Part shown: in pieces, positions 32,264 to 39,802 of the stretch
How the letters are laid out: each line of letters starts with the position of its first letter
Numbering within the stretch: position 1 is the stretch's first letter
Assembly (NCBI GenBank): GCA_900317975.1
Contig: ONIZ01000001.1
Location: 346,107 to 410,106 of the forward strand
Source: an uncultured Bacillota bacterium
GTDB lineage: Bacteria; Bacillota_I; Bacilli_A; RF39; UBA660
DNA length: 64,000 bases
Reading direction: 5' to 3'
The notes under the pieces: generated by a model
Told to the model about the DNA's origin: nothing
Seen by the model: the letters and a program-made list of their open reading frames with translations, nothing else
Database searches by the model: none
Program-made: the position numbers and the translations under genes

Positions 32264-32446
32264 ATGGTATTGATATTTAGTATTATATTTATTTTATGTA
32301 TTATTTGGATATATTGGTTAGAACGTGATATCTATTGTCCAAAATGTGGTAATAAACTTAGAAAAGTAGGTAATCATAGGTGTTGTGATTGGTGTAATTC
32401 TTGGTATTTTGTGAATGCTTTAGGAATTATTAAAAAATGGAAATAA
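32264..32446 (+). CDS. Small membrane protein with zinc ribbon (60 aa)
   Basis: One N-terminal membrane segment (about 2-18) is followed by CPKCGNKLRKVGNHRCCDWC, two Cys pairs typical of a zinc ribbon. The ribbon should face the cytoplasm or periplasm depending on orientation. The function is unknown. Confidence 0.7.
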   Translation: MVLIFSIIFILCIIWIYWLERDIYCPKCGNKLRKVGNHRCCDWCNSWYFVNALGIIKKWK

Positions 32447-32453
32447 TAAAGTT

Positions 32454-32603
32454 ATGACAAGAGAAGAATGGAAAATTGTATTTAGCAAAGCATCTGTTAA
32501 TATGACTCAAGAAATTTGTGACGGAATTGGGCATAATGTTTTGCCATCACAAGAAAAATTAATAGCACAAGAAATTATAAACCAAATATTTAAAGCTTTA
32601 TGA
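32454..32603 (+). CDS. Small hypothetical protein (49 aa)
   Basis: A short helical frame (MTREEWKIVFSKASVNMTQ) overlapping family D copy 3 by ATGA. The function is unknown. Confidence 0.55.
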   Translation: MTREEWKIVFSKASVNMTQEICDGIGHNVLPSQEKLIAQEIINQIFKAL

Positions 32604-33958
32604 AAACATTGGAAAAAAAGGCAAGAGCCTATGATGAGGCTATTAGAAAAGCAGCAGCATTATACAAAGCATCAGAGCCTATGAGCGGCTGTAATGTTAT
32701 AATTGAAACTCTTTTCCCAGAACTCAAAGAGTCAGAGGATGAGATGATAAGGAAAGAGCTTTTGGAACATTGTAAGATTCTAGCTAAACCATATATTCAA
32801 ACAGGAAATAAATGTCCTCAAATTCAATCTTGGATTGCTTGGCTTGAAAGGCAAGGTGAGTTGCCCATTTATAATATTCCTTCAAAGGAAATTATTCTTG
32901 CTATATGGGATTTAGGCAATGAATGGAAAGAACTTACAGGTAGTTCTATATCAACAGAATATGATACCCAGCTTAATTATATTCAAAATCATTGGCATGA
33001 AAGCGAATACTATTTAAGAGCAATGCAAAACGAGCAGAAACTTATTGATAAGGATGAACTAAAGTCAAAGTTTAAGGTTGGTGATTGGGTAGTAGATAAG
33101 AATGGAACCATTCAACAAATCTTATCCTACAAGGATGGTATATATAAGCATACAAATGGCTATTCTTCAAAAATGTTTGAAGATGAGTGGAGGTTATGGG
33201 ACATTATCAAAGATGCAAAGGATGGTGATGTACTTGCTACAGATGATGGTAATATTTGTATTTTTGATGGTACAGTTAAAGATGGTAAATATCCTTTTGC
33301 TTATTGTGGATTTACAAAACATAGATTTGAATTTTATGATAGAAGACTGCCATTTACCAATAATAATATTTATCCCGCAACCAAAGAGCAATATGATACT
33401 CTAATGAAGGCAATGTCTAATACTGGATATACTTTTGACTTTGAGAAGAAAGAATTAGTAAATTATGGAAAAGATGATATTGATAAACCAAATTTCAATA
33501 TTGGAGATTGGATTACTAATGGGATTGATGTTGACAAAATAATTGGAATAGATTTAGAAGATGAAAACTATTTGTTTGAAAATGGTAGAAAATCAGATAT
33601 TTCATTAGTTGATAGTAATAGTCATAACTGGACTATTCAAGATGCAAAGGATGGTGATATACTTGCGGTTGAAGATAAAAACTTTATAACTCCATTTGTT
33701 GCTATTTACAAAGAGCGTGGTTTAGACTTCTTTAATTCACGTTGTTTTATCGGATTTGATGGAAATTTCTATAAAAGTGAACAAGGACATGATATAGAAA
33801 ATATTCATCCAGCTACTAAAGAACAATGTATTTTCTTGTTCCAAAAAATGCATGAAGCAGGATATGAATGGGATGATGAGAAGAAAGAATTAAAGAAGAT
33901 TAAAGTAAATGAAGCAATGTATGATGATGATAAATTAAGAGAAGCAATATGTGAATAA
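32600..33958 (+). CDS. Family D modular protein, copy 3 (452 aa)
   Basis: Modules: ETLFPELKESEDEMIRKELLEHC with IAWLERQGE; FKVGDWVVDKNGTI; LWDIIKDAKDGDVLATDDG; YPATKEQYDTLMKAM; a second FNIGDWITNGIDVDKI and TIQDAKDGDILAVE set; and HPATKEQCIFLFQKMHEAGYEWDDEKKELKKI. The doubled beta/DGDVL unit shows internal duplication. The function is unknown. Confidence 0.8.
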   Translation: MKTLEKKARAYDEAIRKAAALYKASEPMSGCNVIIETLFPELKESEDEMIRKELLEHCKILAKPYIQTGNKCPQIQSWIAWLERQGELPIYNIPSKEIILAIWDLGNEWKELTGSSISTEYDTQLNYIQNHWHESEYYLRAMQNEQKLIDKDELKSKFKVGDWVVDKNGTIQQILSYKDGIYKHTNGYSSKMFEDEWRLWDIIKDAKDGDVLATDDGNICIFDGTVKDGKYPFAYCGFTKHRFEFYDRRLPFTNNNIYPATKEQYDTLMKAMSNTGYTFDFEKKELVNYGKDDIDKPNFNIGDWITNGIDVDKIIGIDLEDENYLFENGRKSDISLVDSNSHNWTIQDAKDGDILAVEDKNFITPFVAIYKERGLDFFNSRCFIGFDGNFYKSEQGHDIENIHPATKEQCIFLFQKMHEAGYEWDDEKKELKKIKVNEAMYDDDKLREAICE

Positions 33959-33978
33959 AAACATAATAATTATAAATA

Positions 33979-34131
33979 ATGTGTACAATAAAAGAATTCA
34001 TAGAGAATTATGTAAAGATAAAGAATAAAGAAACAGGAAAAGAAGAATCAATTAAATTATTACCATATCAACTACAGTTTATAAATCAGTGGAAATTAAC
34101 AAGAAAAAATAAGCATGAAGAAAATGATTAA
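33979..34131 (+). CDS. Small protein (50 aa)
   Basis: The product reads FIENYVKIKNKETGKEESIKL then LPYQLQFINQW, which loosely resembles the 'F-x-x-x-x-Y-I ... x-L-x-P-Y-Q' entry region of large terminase or helicase ATPases, but nothing of the ATPase follows. It overlaps the next gene by 17 bases. It may be a remnant or a small independent gene. Confidence 0.45.
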   Translation: MCTIKEFIENYVKIKNKETGKEESIKLLPYQLQFINQWKLTRKNKHEEND

Positions 34132-34519
34132 GATTGTTCCAGATTATCCAGATGTTGTCATAGGTTCAAGAACTGTTACTGAATCAAAGTTTCAGGTTTT
34201 GAATTTTATGAATTTGATTTATGATTGCATTGTAAATGAAAAGGATCATAATTCAACTGGTTATTCAAATCTTAGACCGCGGTCAGATAACTTGACATAT
34301 GAAATTGCAAGACTTGTAAAAAATGAAGAAATTTCAAAGATCTATTATTATGACATCAATAAACATATATATAATTTGATTGAAGCAATAAGAGTAAATC
34401 TTGAAACATCTTCTTCTAATGAAACAAGAAAACTATGCATAGAAATTTGGAAGAATCTTCTTAAGGAGCTCACAAAATTATTTGATCTTAAATATACATT
34501 GAAATATGAAAATAAGTAA
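34115..34519 (+). CDS. Hypothetical helical protein (134 aa)
   Basis: A soluble helical protein without known motifs. Its stop codon is the start of a terminator-promoter element. The function is unknown. Confidence 0.65.
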   Translation: MKKMIKIVPDYPDVVIGSRTVTESKFQVLNFMNLIYDCIVNEKDHNSTGYSNLRPRSDNLTYEIARLVKNEEISKIYYYDINKHIYNLIEAIRVNLETSSSNETRKLCIEIWKNLLKELTKLFDLKYTLKYENK

Positions 34520-34549
34520 TCCAGAAATTGAATTTTCTGGATTTTTTTC
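34518..34549 (+). terminator. Terminator with TTGAAT loop
   Basis: AATCCAGAAA / TTTCTGGATT stem with loop TTGAAT and a seven-T run. It is the same element as at 22831, 11.7 kb away. Confidence 0.8.
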
Positions 34550-34566
34550 TATATTATATATGTAAT
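34528..34566 (+). promoter_or_regulatory. Phage consensus promoter embedded in terminator
   Basis: TTGAAT (the hairpin loop), 16 bases, TATATT, then ATATATGTAATT, upstream of the gene at 34589. Confidence 0.75.
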
Positions 34567-34588
34567 TAATAATTAAAACTTAAAGATT

Positions 34589-34870
34589 ATGAATGAGCGT
34601 AAAGAAGTTTTGAGTTTCATGATTTACATGTGGAACCGGTGGTCAATGACCGAAGCAGCAATCGTATTCAATGGGTATGATAACACCAATACCGATAAAT
34701 GGGAGTACTCTCTTGGTCATCATATGTGGGAGAAATGGTTATATAACTGTAAGAATTATGGAACTATGGGGTCCGCCGAAAGAATGGTTGCAGAACTTGA
34801 CATGGAGAATCTTAATAAGCTTGTAGAGCGAGCATGCTCATTGTATTGCGGAAGAGAATCTAAAAAATAA
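34589..34870 (+). CDS. Hypothetical protein (93 aa)
   Basis: A Trp/Met/Asn-rich helical protein (MWNRWSMTEAAIVF, HHMWEKWLYNC). Similar short proteins occur in Bacteroidota phages as I recall, with unknown function. It is the first gene after its promoter. Confidence 0.7.
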   Translation: MNERKEVLSFMIYMWNRWSMTEAAIVFNGYDNTNTDKWEYSLGHHMWEKWLYNCKNYGTMGSAERMVAELDMENLNKLVERACSLYCGRESKK

Positions 34871-34887
34871 ATAATTATATAAAAACT

Positions 34888-35160
34888 ATGACAACATTAA
34901 TTTATATTTTGGCTGTTCTGTTATTGATTGTAATGATTGTACATGTATCAATAGAGATCTATGCTTATATTATCAATAGAAAATCAGATGCGGCTTTCAT
35001 AAAGCTTCAAGAAACATTTAATAATGTCCAGCAAGATTTTGCTAATGAGAAAGCAAATTTTAGAAAAATTATTGAATCTAAGAATGAAGAGATTAAAATT
35101 TTAGCTACTGAAATCCACAGATTAAAACTTGAGCTTTTAAAATCCGGAAAACAATCATAA
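34888..35160 (+). CDS. Membrane-anchored coiled-coil protein (90 aa)
   Basis: An N-terminal membrane segment (about 4-27) is followed by a continuous coiled coil (about 40-85). The layout resembles small phage spanin-like or division-interfering proteins, but no specific family is evident. Confidence 0.65.
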   Translation: MTTLIYILAVLLLIVMIVHVSIEIYAYIINRKSDAAFIKLQETFNNVQQDFANEKANFRKIIESKNEEIKILATEIHRLKLELLKSGKQS

Positions 35161-35177
35161 CATAAATCTTAGAAACA

Positions 35178-35837
35178 ATGCAAAAAGAATTAATTAACAA
35201 ACGAATTGATCTTCTATTATCTATAACCGAAAGAGCCGGAAAATATAGAAACAATAGACCATATAAAGCATGGCTTCCAGAAAATGTAACAGATGCAACT
35301 GCTTCTCAAAATGATTATGTAAAATATCTCTGTAAAGGAACTCCAAAGACTATTTATGATGGAAGATTTGTTGCAGTATCAGGATTCATTTTTGCAGTTG
35401 TAGATGGTAAATATTCTATCTTAGCTAATCTTCGTGGTCAAGGTACTCCAGACTATCAAGGCTATTGGAATGCCCCTTGTGGTTATCTTGAACGATTTGA
35501 AAATTCTAAACAAGGTATTCAACGAGAGATCTTTGAGGAATGTGGCTTTATTATTGATACAAAAGACCTGAAGATCAAACATGTAGAGACAGAACCTGAG
35601 GAATGCAATAATGGAAATGTAACAATCAGACATACCGCATTCCTTGGAAAGATCAAACCAGAATATGTCAATAAGACAGGTGGAGAAGAAAATGAAGTTG
35701 ATTCTGTAAAATGGATTCCTATTGATGAATTAGACAATTATAAATGGGCATTCAACCATCGTAAGACAATTGAGAAATATGCTCCTAAAAAATGGAAACG
35801 TAAGTTGGTTGAATTCTATTATGCATCATTATTTTAA
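35178..35837 (+). CDS. Nudix hydrolase (219 aa)
   Basis: A perfect Nudix box GX5EX7REUXEEXGU lies at about 102-124 (G102, E108, REIFEECGF at 116-124). The 219-residue size, with about 60 residues before the domain, is larger than MutT. Nudix enzymes cleave nucleoside diphosphates linked to another group; candidate substrates are ADP-ribose, NADH, oxidised dNTPs or RNA caps. Given the NAD salvage enzymes of this phage, ADP-ribose or NAD(H) is an attractive guess. Confidence 0.9.
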   Translation: MQKELINKRIDLLLSITERAGKYRNNRPYKAWLPENVTDATASQNDYVKYLCKGTPKTIYDGRFVAVSGFIFAVVDGKYSILANLRGQGTPDYQGYWNAPCGYLERFENSKQGIQREIFEECGFIIDTKDLKIKHVETEPEECNNGNVTIRHTAFLGKIKPEYVNKTGGEENEVDSVKWIPIDELDNYKWAFNHRKTIEKYAPKKWKRKLVEFYYASLF

Positions 35838-35851
35838 TATATATAATAACT

Positions 35852-36019
35852 ATGAAGCCAACATATATGACCGCTGAAAAAATCATATCAAGAATCAGAG
35901 AAGAGATTGATAAGATCTATGAGAAATATGAAGGTCACCCATTAATTGAAGAAGATGATCTATTAGAAGGTTTTGAAGATATTATTAATGATTATTATGA
36001 AGATATAAGTCCAATGTAA
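35852..36019 (+). CDS. Small acidic protein (55 aa)
   Basis: A helical frame (MKPTYMTAEKIISRIREEIDK) with an acidic tail (EEDDLLEGFEDIINDYYED). It is the last gene before the next terminator-promoter element. The function is unknown. Confidence 0.6.
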   Translation: MKPTYMTAEKIISRIREEIDKIYEKYEGHPLIEEDDLLEGFEDIINDYYEDISPM

Positions 36020-36028
36020 TAAAAATAA

Positions 36029-36056
36029 TTTGAAAATTGAATTTTCAAGATTTTTT
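36029..36056 (+). terminator. Terminator overlapping promoter -35
   Basis: TTGAAAAT pairs with ATTTTCAA around a 3-base loop, followed by a six-T run. The -35 hexamer TTGAAT of the next promoter spans the loop and right arm. Confidence 0.65.
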
Positions 36057-36075
36057 ACTATATTATATATGTAAT
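36037..36075 (+). promoter_or_regulatory. Phage consensus promoter
   Basis: TTGAAT, 16 bases, TATATT, then ATATATGTAATAATT, upstream of the KH-domain gene. Confidence 0.75.
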
Positions 36076-36094
36076 AATTATAATAATTAGAAAT

Positions 36095-36505
36095 ATGAAA
36101 AAGATTTTGAAGAATTGGATTAAGAAGTATTTGAAAAAGCATCTGAACGTTCATCCGAAGAACTATTATTTTTTGCGTTGGCTAGCAGATATAGGGAAGA
36201 ATGAGAAACAGATGGATGATGTTTGTGCTGGTGTGGCTCGATGGATGTATGACACAGATGAGACTAATTTATTGGGTCATTTGAATGATTTGTTTGTGGT
36301 TGATAATAATATCTACATTGTAACATTCCGTCCTGGTCTTTGGATTGGTAAAGGTGGCCAGACAGTTGAAAGTCTTAAGCATTCACTGAACTACAATATT
36401 GATGGTGAGAAGATAAATGATTATGACATACGATTTATTGAGGTACATAAGCAACCATATTCAGAAGTTTTGTCCTATGCTTATATGTATGCTAACAATT
36501 GGTAA
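36095..36505 (+). CDS. KH-domain RNA-binding protein, ribosomal S3-like (136 aa)
   Basis: The C-terminal half holds FRPGLWIGKGGQTVESLKHSL ... DIRFIEVHKQP. The RPG-x-x-IGKGG loop (79-88) and the following strand match the type II KH domain of ribosomal protein S3 (RPG-x-VIGKKG ... I-I-E-V-x-K-P). The GXXG loop (GKGG) is intact, so single-stranded RNA binding is expected. The N-terminal 60 residues are basic and helical and differ from S3. A regulator of translation or an RNA chaperone is a reasonable inference. Confidence 0.75.
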   Translation: MKKILKNWIKKYLKKHLNVHPKNYYFLRWLADIGKNEKQMDDVCAGVARWMYDTDETNLLGHLNDLFVVDNNIYIVTFRPGLWIGKGGQTVESLKHSLNYNIDGEKINDYDIRFIEVHKQPYSEVLSYAYMYANNW

Positions 36506-36532
36506 ATATCATTTAGAAATTAATATATAAAT

Positions 36533-36796
36533 ATGAAAAAGATTTTATTTTGTTTATTTGCAGTATTTTGTTTAGCTTCATGTGAGCAGTATGTCAGTCG
36601 CGTAGCTGGTGGAAATGTAACTATTAAGCTACAGCCTGGCGAAAAACTTGTAGAAGCTACATGGAAAGATGATGCTAACTTATGGTATCTTGTTGAACCT
36701 ATGGATTCTGATTATGTTCCTAAGACAAAGAAATTCAAAGAAAGCTCTTTGTTCGGTGTAATGCAAGGATCTGTAACATTTGTTGAGTCTAAGTAA
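36533..36796 (+). CDS. Small lipoprotein (87 aa)
   Basis: MKKILFCLFAVFCLASC is a clear lipoprotein signal (C17), followed by acidic and polar residues. The mature domain (LQPGEKLVEATWKDDANLWYLVEPM) is a small beta domain that I recall from Bacteroidota phage lipoproteins. Envelope location is expected; the function is unknown. Confidence 0.75.
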   Translation: MKKILFCLFAVFCLASCEQYVSRVAGGNVTIKLQPGEKLVEATWKDDANLWYLVEPMDSDYVPKTKKFKESSLFGVMQGSVTFVESK

Positions 36797-36817
36797 TCAA
36801 ATAATAATTAATGCAAT

Positions 36818-37201
36818 ATGAAATTCTTTAAGTATTTTTCTTATTCTGAATTGAAGCTTATTTGCAAGTTGCTTGATAAAGAGAGTTGTTATTTTCGTAA
36901 TACTCAGAAGCATTTTATTAAGTGCTTAGGTGAGACAATTGTCAATCTTCTACTATGGGGAGGATGTCTTAAAGAAAGTCCATCTACTGGAATGCCTTGG
37001 GATTATAAAGAAGATTGTTATGAATTTACAAAGAAATTCCGTAGAGTTTTTAATTTTATGACTTGCCCATTTTGGCTATGGGTTAAAATCTATGTATTGA
37101 ATTTCTATTGGTTCAAACATCAATGGGAAAAACTGAGAATTGCATGTGGTCATCATTATGATTGGCAAGATTATCTGGGATATGATATTGAAACAGATTA
37201 A
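36818..37201 (+). CDS. Hypothetical protein (127 aa)
   Basis: An aromatic and Cys-rich protein (CLKESPSTGMPWDYKEDCYEF, FMTCPFWLWVKIYVL) with a moderately hydrophobic stretch near residue 85. It may associate with membrane. No family is recognised. Confidence 0.6.
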   Translation: MKFFKYFSYSELKLICKLLDKESCYFRNTQKHFIKCLGETIVNLLLWGGCLKESPSTGMPWDYKEDCYEFTKKFRRVFNFMTCPFWLWVKIYVLNFYWFKHQWEKLRIACGHHYDWQDYLGYDIETD

Positions 37202-37219
37202 AATAAAAAATAGAAAATT

Positions 37220-37744
37220 ATGGACACATATGAAAATAAATATAAAGAAGCTCTTGAAATAGCAATGGTTGCTTATAAAGATGAAGACCGACATCTTAAA
37301 GCAACATTGGAAAGAATCTTCCCTGAACTCACAGAATCTGAGGATGAGAAGATAAGGAAAAAAATAATAGATTACTTTAGAGGTAGTGTTGGATTAGGAG
37401 TTGCAATTGGCGGAGTTTCAGTAAAAGATATGGTATCTTGGCTTGAAAAACAAGGTGAGAAGAAAGCCAAATGGACTGATAATGATAGAACAATGGCTTT
37501 TACTTTAATGCGGGATGTAGACCAAATGTCTTATATTAGTAAAGAAGGAAAGGATGAACGAATTGGGTGGCTTAATTCTCTTGATGAAAAGTTTACTTCA
37601 ACAGAACCTGCTTGGAGTGAAGAGGATTCATTCAGAACGAAAACTTTAATATCGGTAATCAAGTCAGGTGGTAATATAAGATCCGAATTGAGAAATGAAT
37701 TTGTAAATTGGCTCAAATCCATTAAAGAAAGAATCATAAAATAA
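37220..37744 (+). CDS. Family D modular protein, copy 4, minimal (174 aa)
   Basis: The shortest family D member keeps only the outer units: ERIFPELTESEDEKIRKKI with VSWLEKQGEKKAKW, and AWSEEDSFRTKTLISVIKSGG ... FVNWLKSIKERI. The GDWV and DGDVL units are absent. It shows that the end units can stand alone. Confidence 0.8.
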   Translation: MDTYENKYKEALEIAMVAYKDEDRHLKATLERIFPELTESEDEKIRKKIIDYFRGSVGLGVAIGGVSVKDMVSWLEKQGEKKAKWTDNDRTMAFTLMRDVDQMSYISKEGKDERIGWLNSLDEKFTSTEPAWSEEDSFRTKTLISVIKSGGNIRSELRNEFVNWLKSIKERIIK

Positions 37745-37757
37745 ATTATATATAAAT

Positions 37758-37943
37758 ATGAGTAAAAAATTAACATTAGGAGATGACAAGGTATTTGGCG
37801 GAGTATGTTCTGGGCTTGCAGAATACTTCAATATGGATATCGTATTAGTCAGGATTATATATCTAGTTTTGACTTGTGCAACAACATTTCCTGGGCTATT
37901 GGTTTATTTGATAATGTGGATATGTATGCCACATAAATATTGA
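37758..37943 (+). CDS. PspC-domain membrane protein (61 aa)
   Basis: The whole protein is one PspC domain: KLTLGDDKVFGGVCSGLAEYF followed by a membrane hairpin ending VYLIMWICMPHKY. PspC proteins sense or regulate membrane stress with PspA/PspB in bacteria. A stand-alone phage copy could keep the host inner membrane intact during infection or block a stress response (inference). Confidence 0.85.
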   Translation: MSKKLTLGDDKVFGGVCSGLAEYFNMDIVLVRIIYLVLTCATTFPGLLVYLIMWICMPHKY

Positions 37944-37947
37944 TTTT

Positions 37948-38439
37948 ATGAAGACTATAAAAGTATTATCTCAGAAGCTATTTGATATTTATTGTGCATA
38001 TATTGGTCTTAATGATTCAAATATTGAAGACAACAAAGACTATGCATATATATCAATTATAGGTACTTCTGAGTGTCTTAACTACTATCTTGATGAAGGT
38101 GATACTTGTCATTATTTCTCAAGTGACCATGAAAATGTAATCAATCTTGAGTTTGATGATATATCCACAGATGAGATGGAGTATAATGGACATATTTTTA
38201 CAGGATTGACAATGAATCAGGCTGAGAAGCTTTTCAAGTTCATTGAGAAAAACATTGACAAAAACTTCATCATTCATTGTAGAGCAGGTAAGAGCAGAAG
38301 TCAAGCTGTAGGATCATTTATTATGAATTTCTATCCTGACTTTACTTCAGATACAATACTTCCTTATTGTAATAAAGATGTCTATCGGAAACTAAGTAGA
38401 TGCTATTATAAGAAATATAACCCAGAATATGAAACATAA
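37948..38439 (+). CDS. Protein tyrosine/dual-specificity phosphatase-like (163 aa)
   Basis: The P-loop HCRAGKSRS (H110-C111-x5-R117-S118) is the CX5R signature of tyrosine and dual-specificity phosphatases, with an upstream acidic loop (LEFDDIS, about 68-73) where the general acid Asp is expected. The helix after it (QAVGSFIMNFY) fits the fold. Targets could be phosphotyrosine proteins or small phosphorylated molecules. It starts 4 bases after the PspC gene. Confidence 0.85.
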   Translation: MKTIKVLSQKLFDIYCAYIGLNDSNIEDNKDYAYISIIGTSECLNYYLDEGDTCHYFSSDHENVINLEFDDISTDEMEYNGHIFTGLTMNQAEKLFKFIEKNIDKNFIIHCRAGKSRSQAVGSFIMNFYPDFTSDTILPYCNKDVYRKLSRCYYKKYNPEYET

Positions 38440-38444
38440 AAAGT

Positions 38445-38630
38445 ATGAAATACATTGAGAAATATTTAGAGGAGGTTGTAAAAGTCAAGCCTCTTGGTAA
38501 AGTCACTGTTAAAGATGAATATTTTGGAGATTTGTCTGGAAATATGGTTTATATTGATGATCATTGTTCAGATATTTTTGTCTCACATGCGGATTATGCA
38601 AATTGGTTGGAAAATAAAATAAAATTATGA
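38445..38630 (+). CDS. Small hypothetical protein (61 aa)
   Basis: A soluble small protein with an acidic middle (IDDHCSDIFVSHADYANWLE). No family is recognised. It follows the phosphatase by five bases. Confidence 0.55.
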   Translation: MKYIEKYLEEVVKVKPLGKVTVKDEYFGDLSGNMVYIDDHCSDIFVSHADYANWLENKIKL

Positions 38631-38633
38631 AAT

Positions 38634-38894
38634 ATGAATAATCTAACATCTTTATTGAATATACTTGCTGTTATATTGGTATGTTTATTTAGCTATTTAG
38701 TCATAGGATATTATATATTTATAATATTTAATGGAGAATTTGAAAATTTTCGTAAACGTCTAAGTAAACGTCAAAGAGTGACAATAAATACTTTAGCATG
38801 TATATTATGGCCAATAGCTTTAGTAATATTACTATTTAAAACTATTGTGGAAATAATGATATACTTATATAAAGACATAAAGGAATTATCATAA
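38634..38894 (+). CDS. Small membrane protein (86 aa)
   Basis: Two membrane segments (about 9-32 and 50-75) are separated by a basic loop (FRKRLSKRQRVT), which by the positive-inside rule lies in the cytoplasm. The function is unknown. Confidence 0.65.
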   Translation: MNNLTSLLNILAVILVCLFSYLVIGYYIFIIFNGEFENFRKRLSKRQRVTINTLACILWPIALVILLFKTIVEIMIYLYKDIKELS

Positions 38895-38934
38895 AAGAAT
38901 TATAATAAAGTTTAATCTAAAAAAATATTAAGTT

Positions 38935-39756
38935 ATGAAGAAGATTTTTAGTTTTTTGATTTTGTGTATGTTTGTTATGAGTATGACTTCTTGTAGGAAG
39001 GTTGCTCCCAATGTTGGTGAGGAATGCGTATTAACGTATAAGCCATGGTTCTTTGGGCATGGTGGTATTGATATGACTCCTGTAGAATCTGGTCTTACTT
39101 GGTGTGCAATCACAACTTATGCCGATACCTTTAAGATCATCCCAGTAAAATGGCAAGTGAATATGGAGGATCTTGTTAGTGATGATAATACTCCTTTGGA
39201 TTTTCATACTGTTATTATCACTCAGATTGAAGCAGGAAAGTCACCTGTTCTTTTGAAAAACTATGGTAAGCAATGGTTTATGACAAACTTGTATAATTAT
39301 TACTGTAATATTGTGCGAGATCATATTTCACAACATAGCCCATTTGATTTGATGAGCAATAGACAGATCTTGAATGATATTGATGCAAAGGTATTGAAAC
39401 AGATGCAGGATTTTGTTGCTGAGTTGTCAAAGAATAAAAAATTCCCTGTAGTGATCAAACAGGTAACAATTGGTAAAGCTTTGCCTAATACGGAACAGTT
39501 AGCAGAAATGAACAGAACGGCAAAAGCAGTACAAGCAAAACAAACACAGGAGCGAGAAGCAGAAGTACAGATGGCAAGAGAGAAAGCTGAACGTCAGAGA
39601 GCAAAAGCAGATAAAGCATATATGCAGGAAATGAATCTTAATCCTCAGGACTTCATTCAACTTAAATGGATTGAAACAATCAACAACAAGTCTGGAGCTA
39701 ATATTGATGTCATGGTAGGTTCTCCTTCTACATCAATGTGGAATATTCGAAGATAA
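38935..39756 (+). CDS. SPFH/Band-7-like lipoprotein (273 aa)
   Basis: MKKIFSFLILCMFVMSMTSC is a lipoprotein signal (C20). The mature protein follows the prohibitin/Band-7 plan: an N-terminal beta domain (EECVLTYKPWFFGHGGIDMTPVESGL), a central FHTVIITQI strand region, a helical region, and a long charged coiled coil (about 185-235, rich in A/E/K/R/Q). Such proteins form ring-like membrane scaffolds. A lipid-anchored phage version could sit in the envelope and act in superinfection exclusion or virion release (inference). Confidence 0.75.
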   Translation: MKKIFSFLILCMFVMSMTSCRKVAPNVGEECVLTYKPWFFGHGGIDMTPVESGLTWCAITTYADTFKIIPVKWQVNMEDLVSDDNTPLDFHTVIITQIEAGKSPVLLKNYGKQWFMTNLYNYYCNIVRDHISQHSPFDLMSNRQILNDIDAKVLKQMQDFVAELSKNKKFPVVIKQVTIGKALPNTEQLAEMNRTAKAVQAKQTQEREAEVQMAREKAERQRAKADKAYMQEMNLNPQDFIQLKWIETINNKSGANIDVMVGSPSTSMWNIRR

Positions 39757-39770
39757 ATGATATAACAAAT

Positions 39771-39800
39771 AAAAGGAAGAACTTAAGTTCTTCCTTTTTT
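39771..39800. terminator. Bidirectional terminator
   Basis: AAAAGGAAGAAC pairs with GTTCTTCCTTTT around TTAA. A-rich and T-rich flanks allow termination of the plus-strand lipoprotein gene and the minus-strand fibre gene, which converge here. Confidence 0.85.
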
Positions 39801-39802
39801 GA

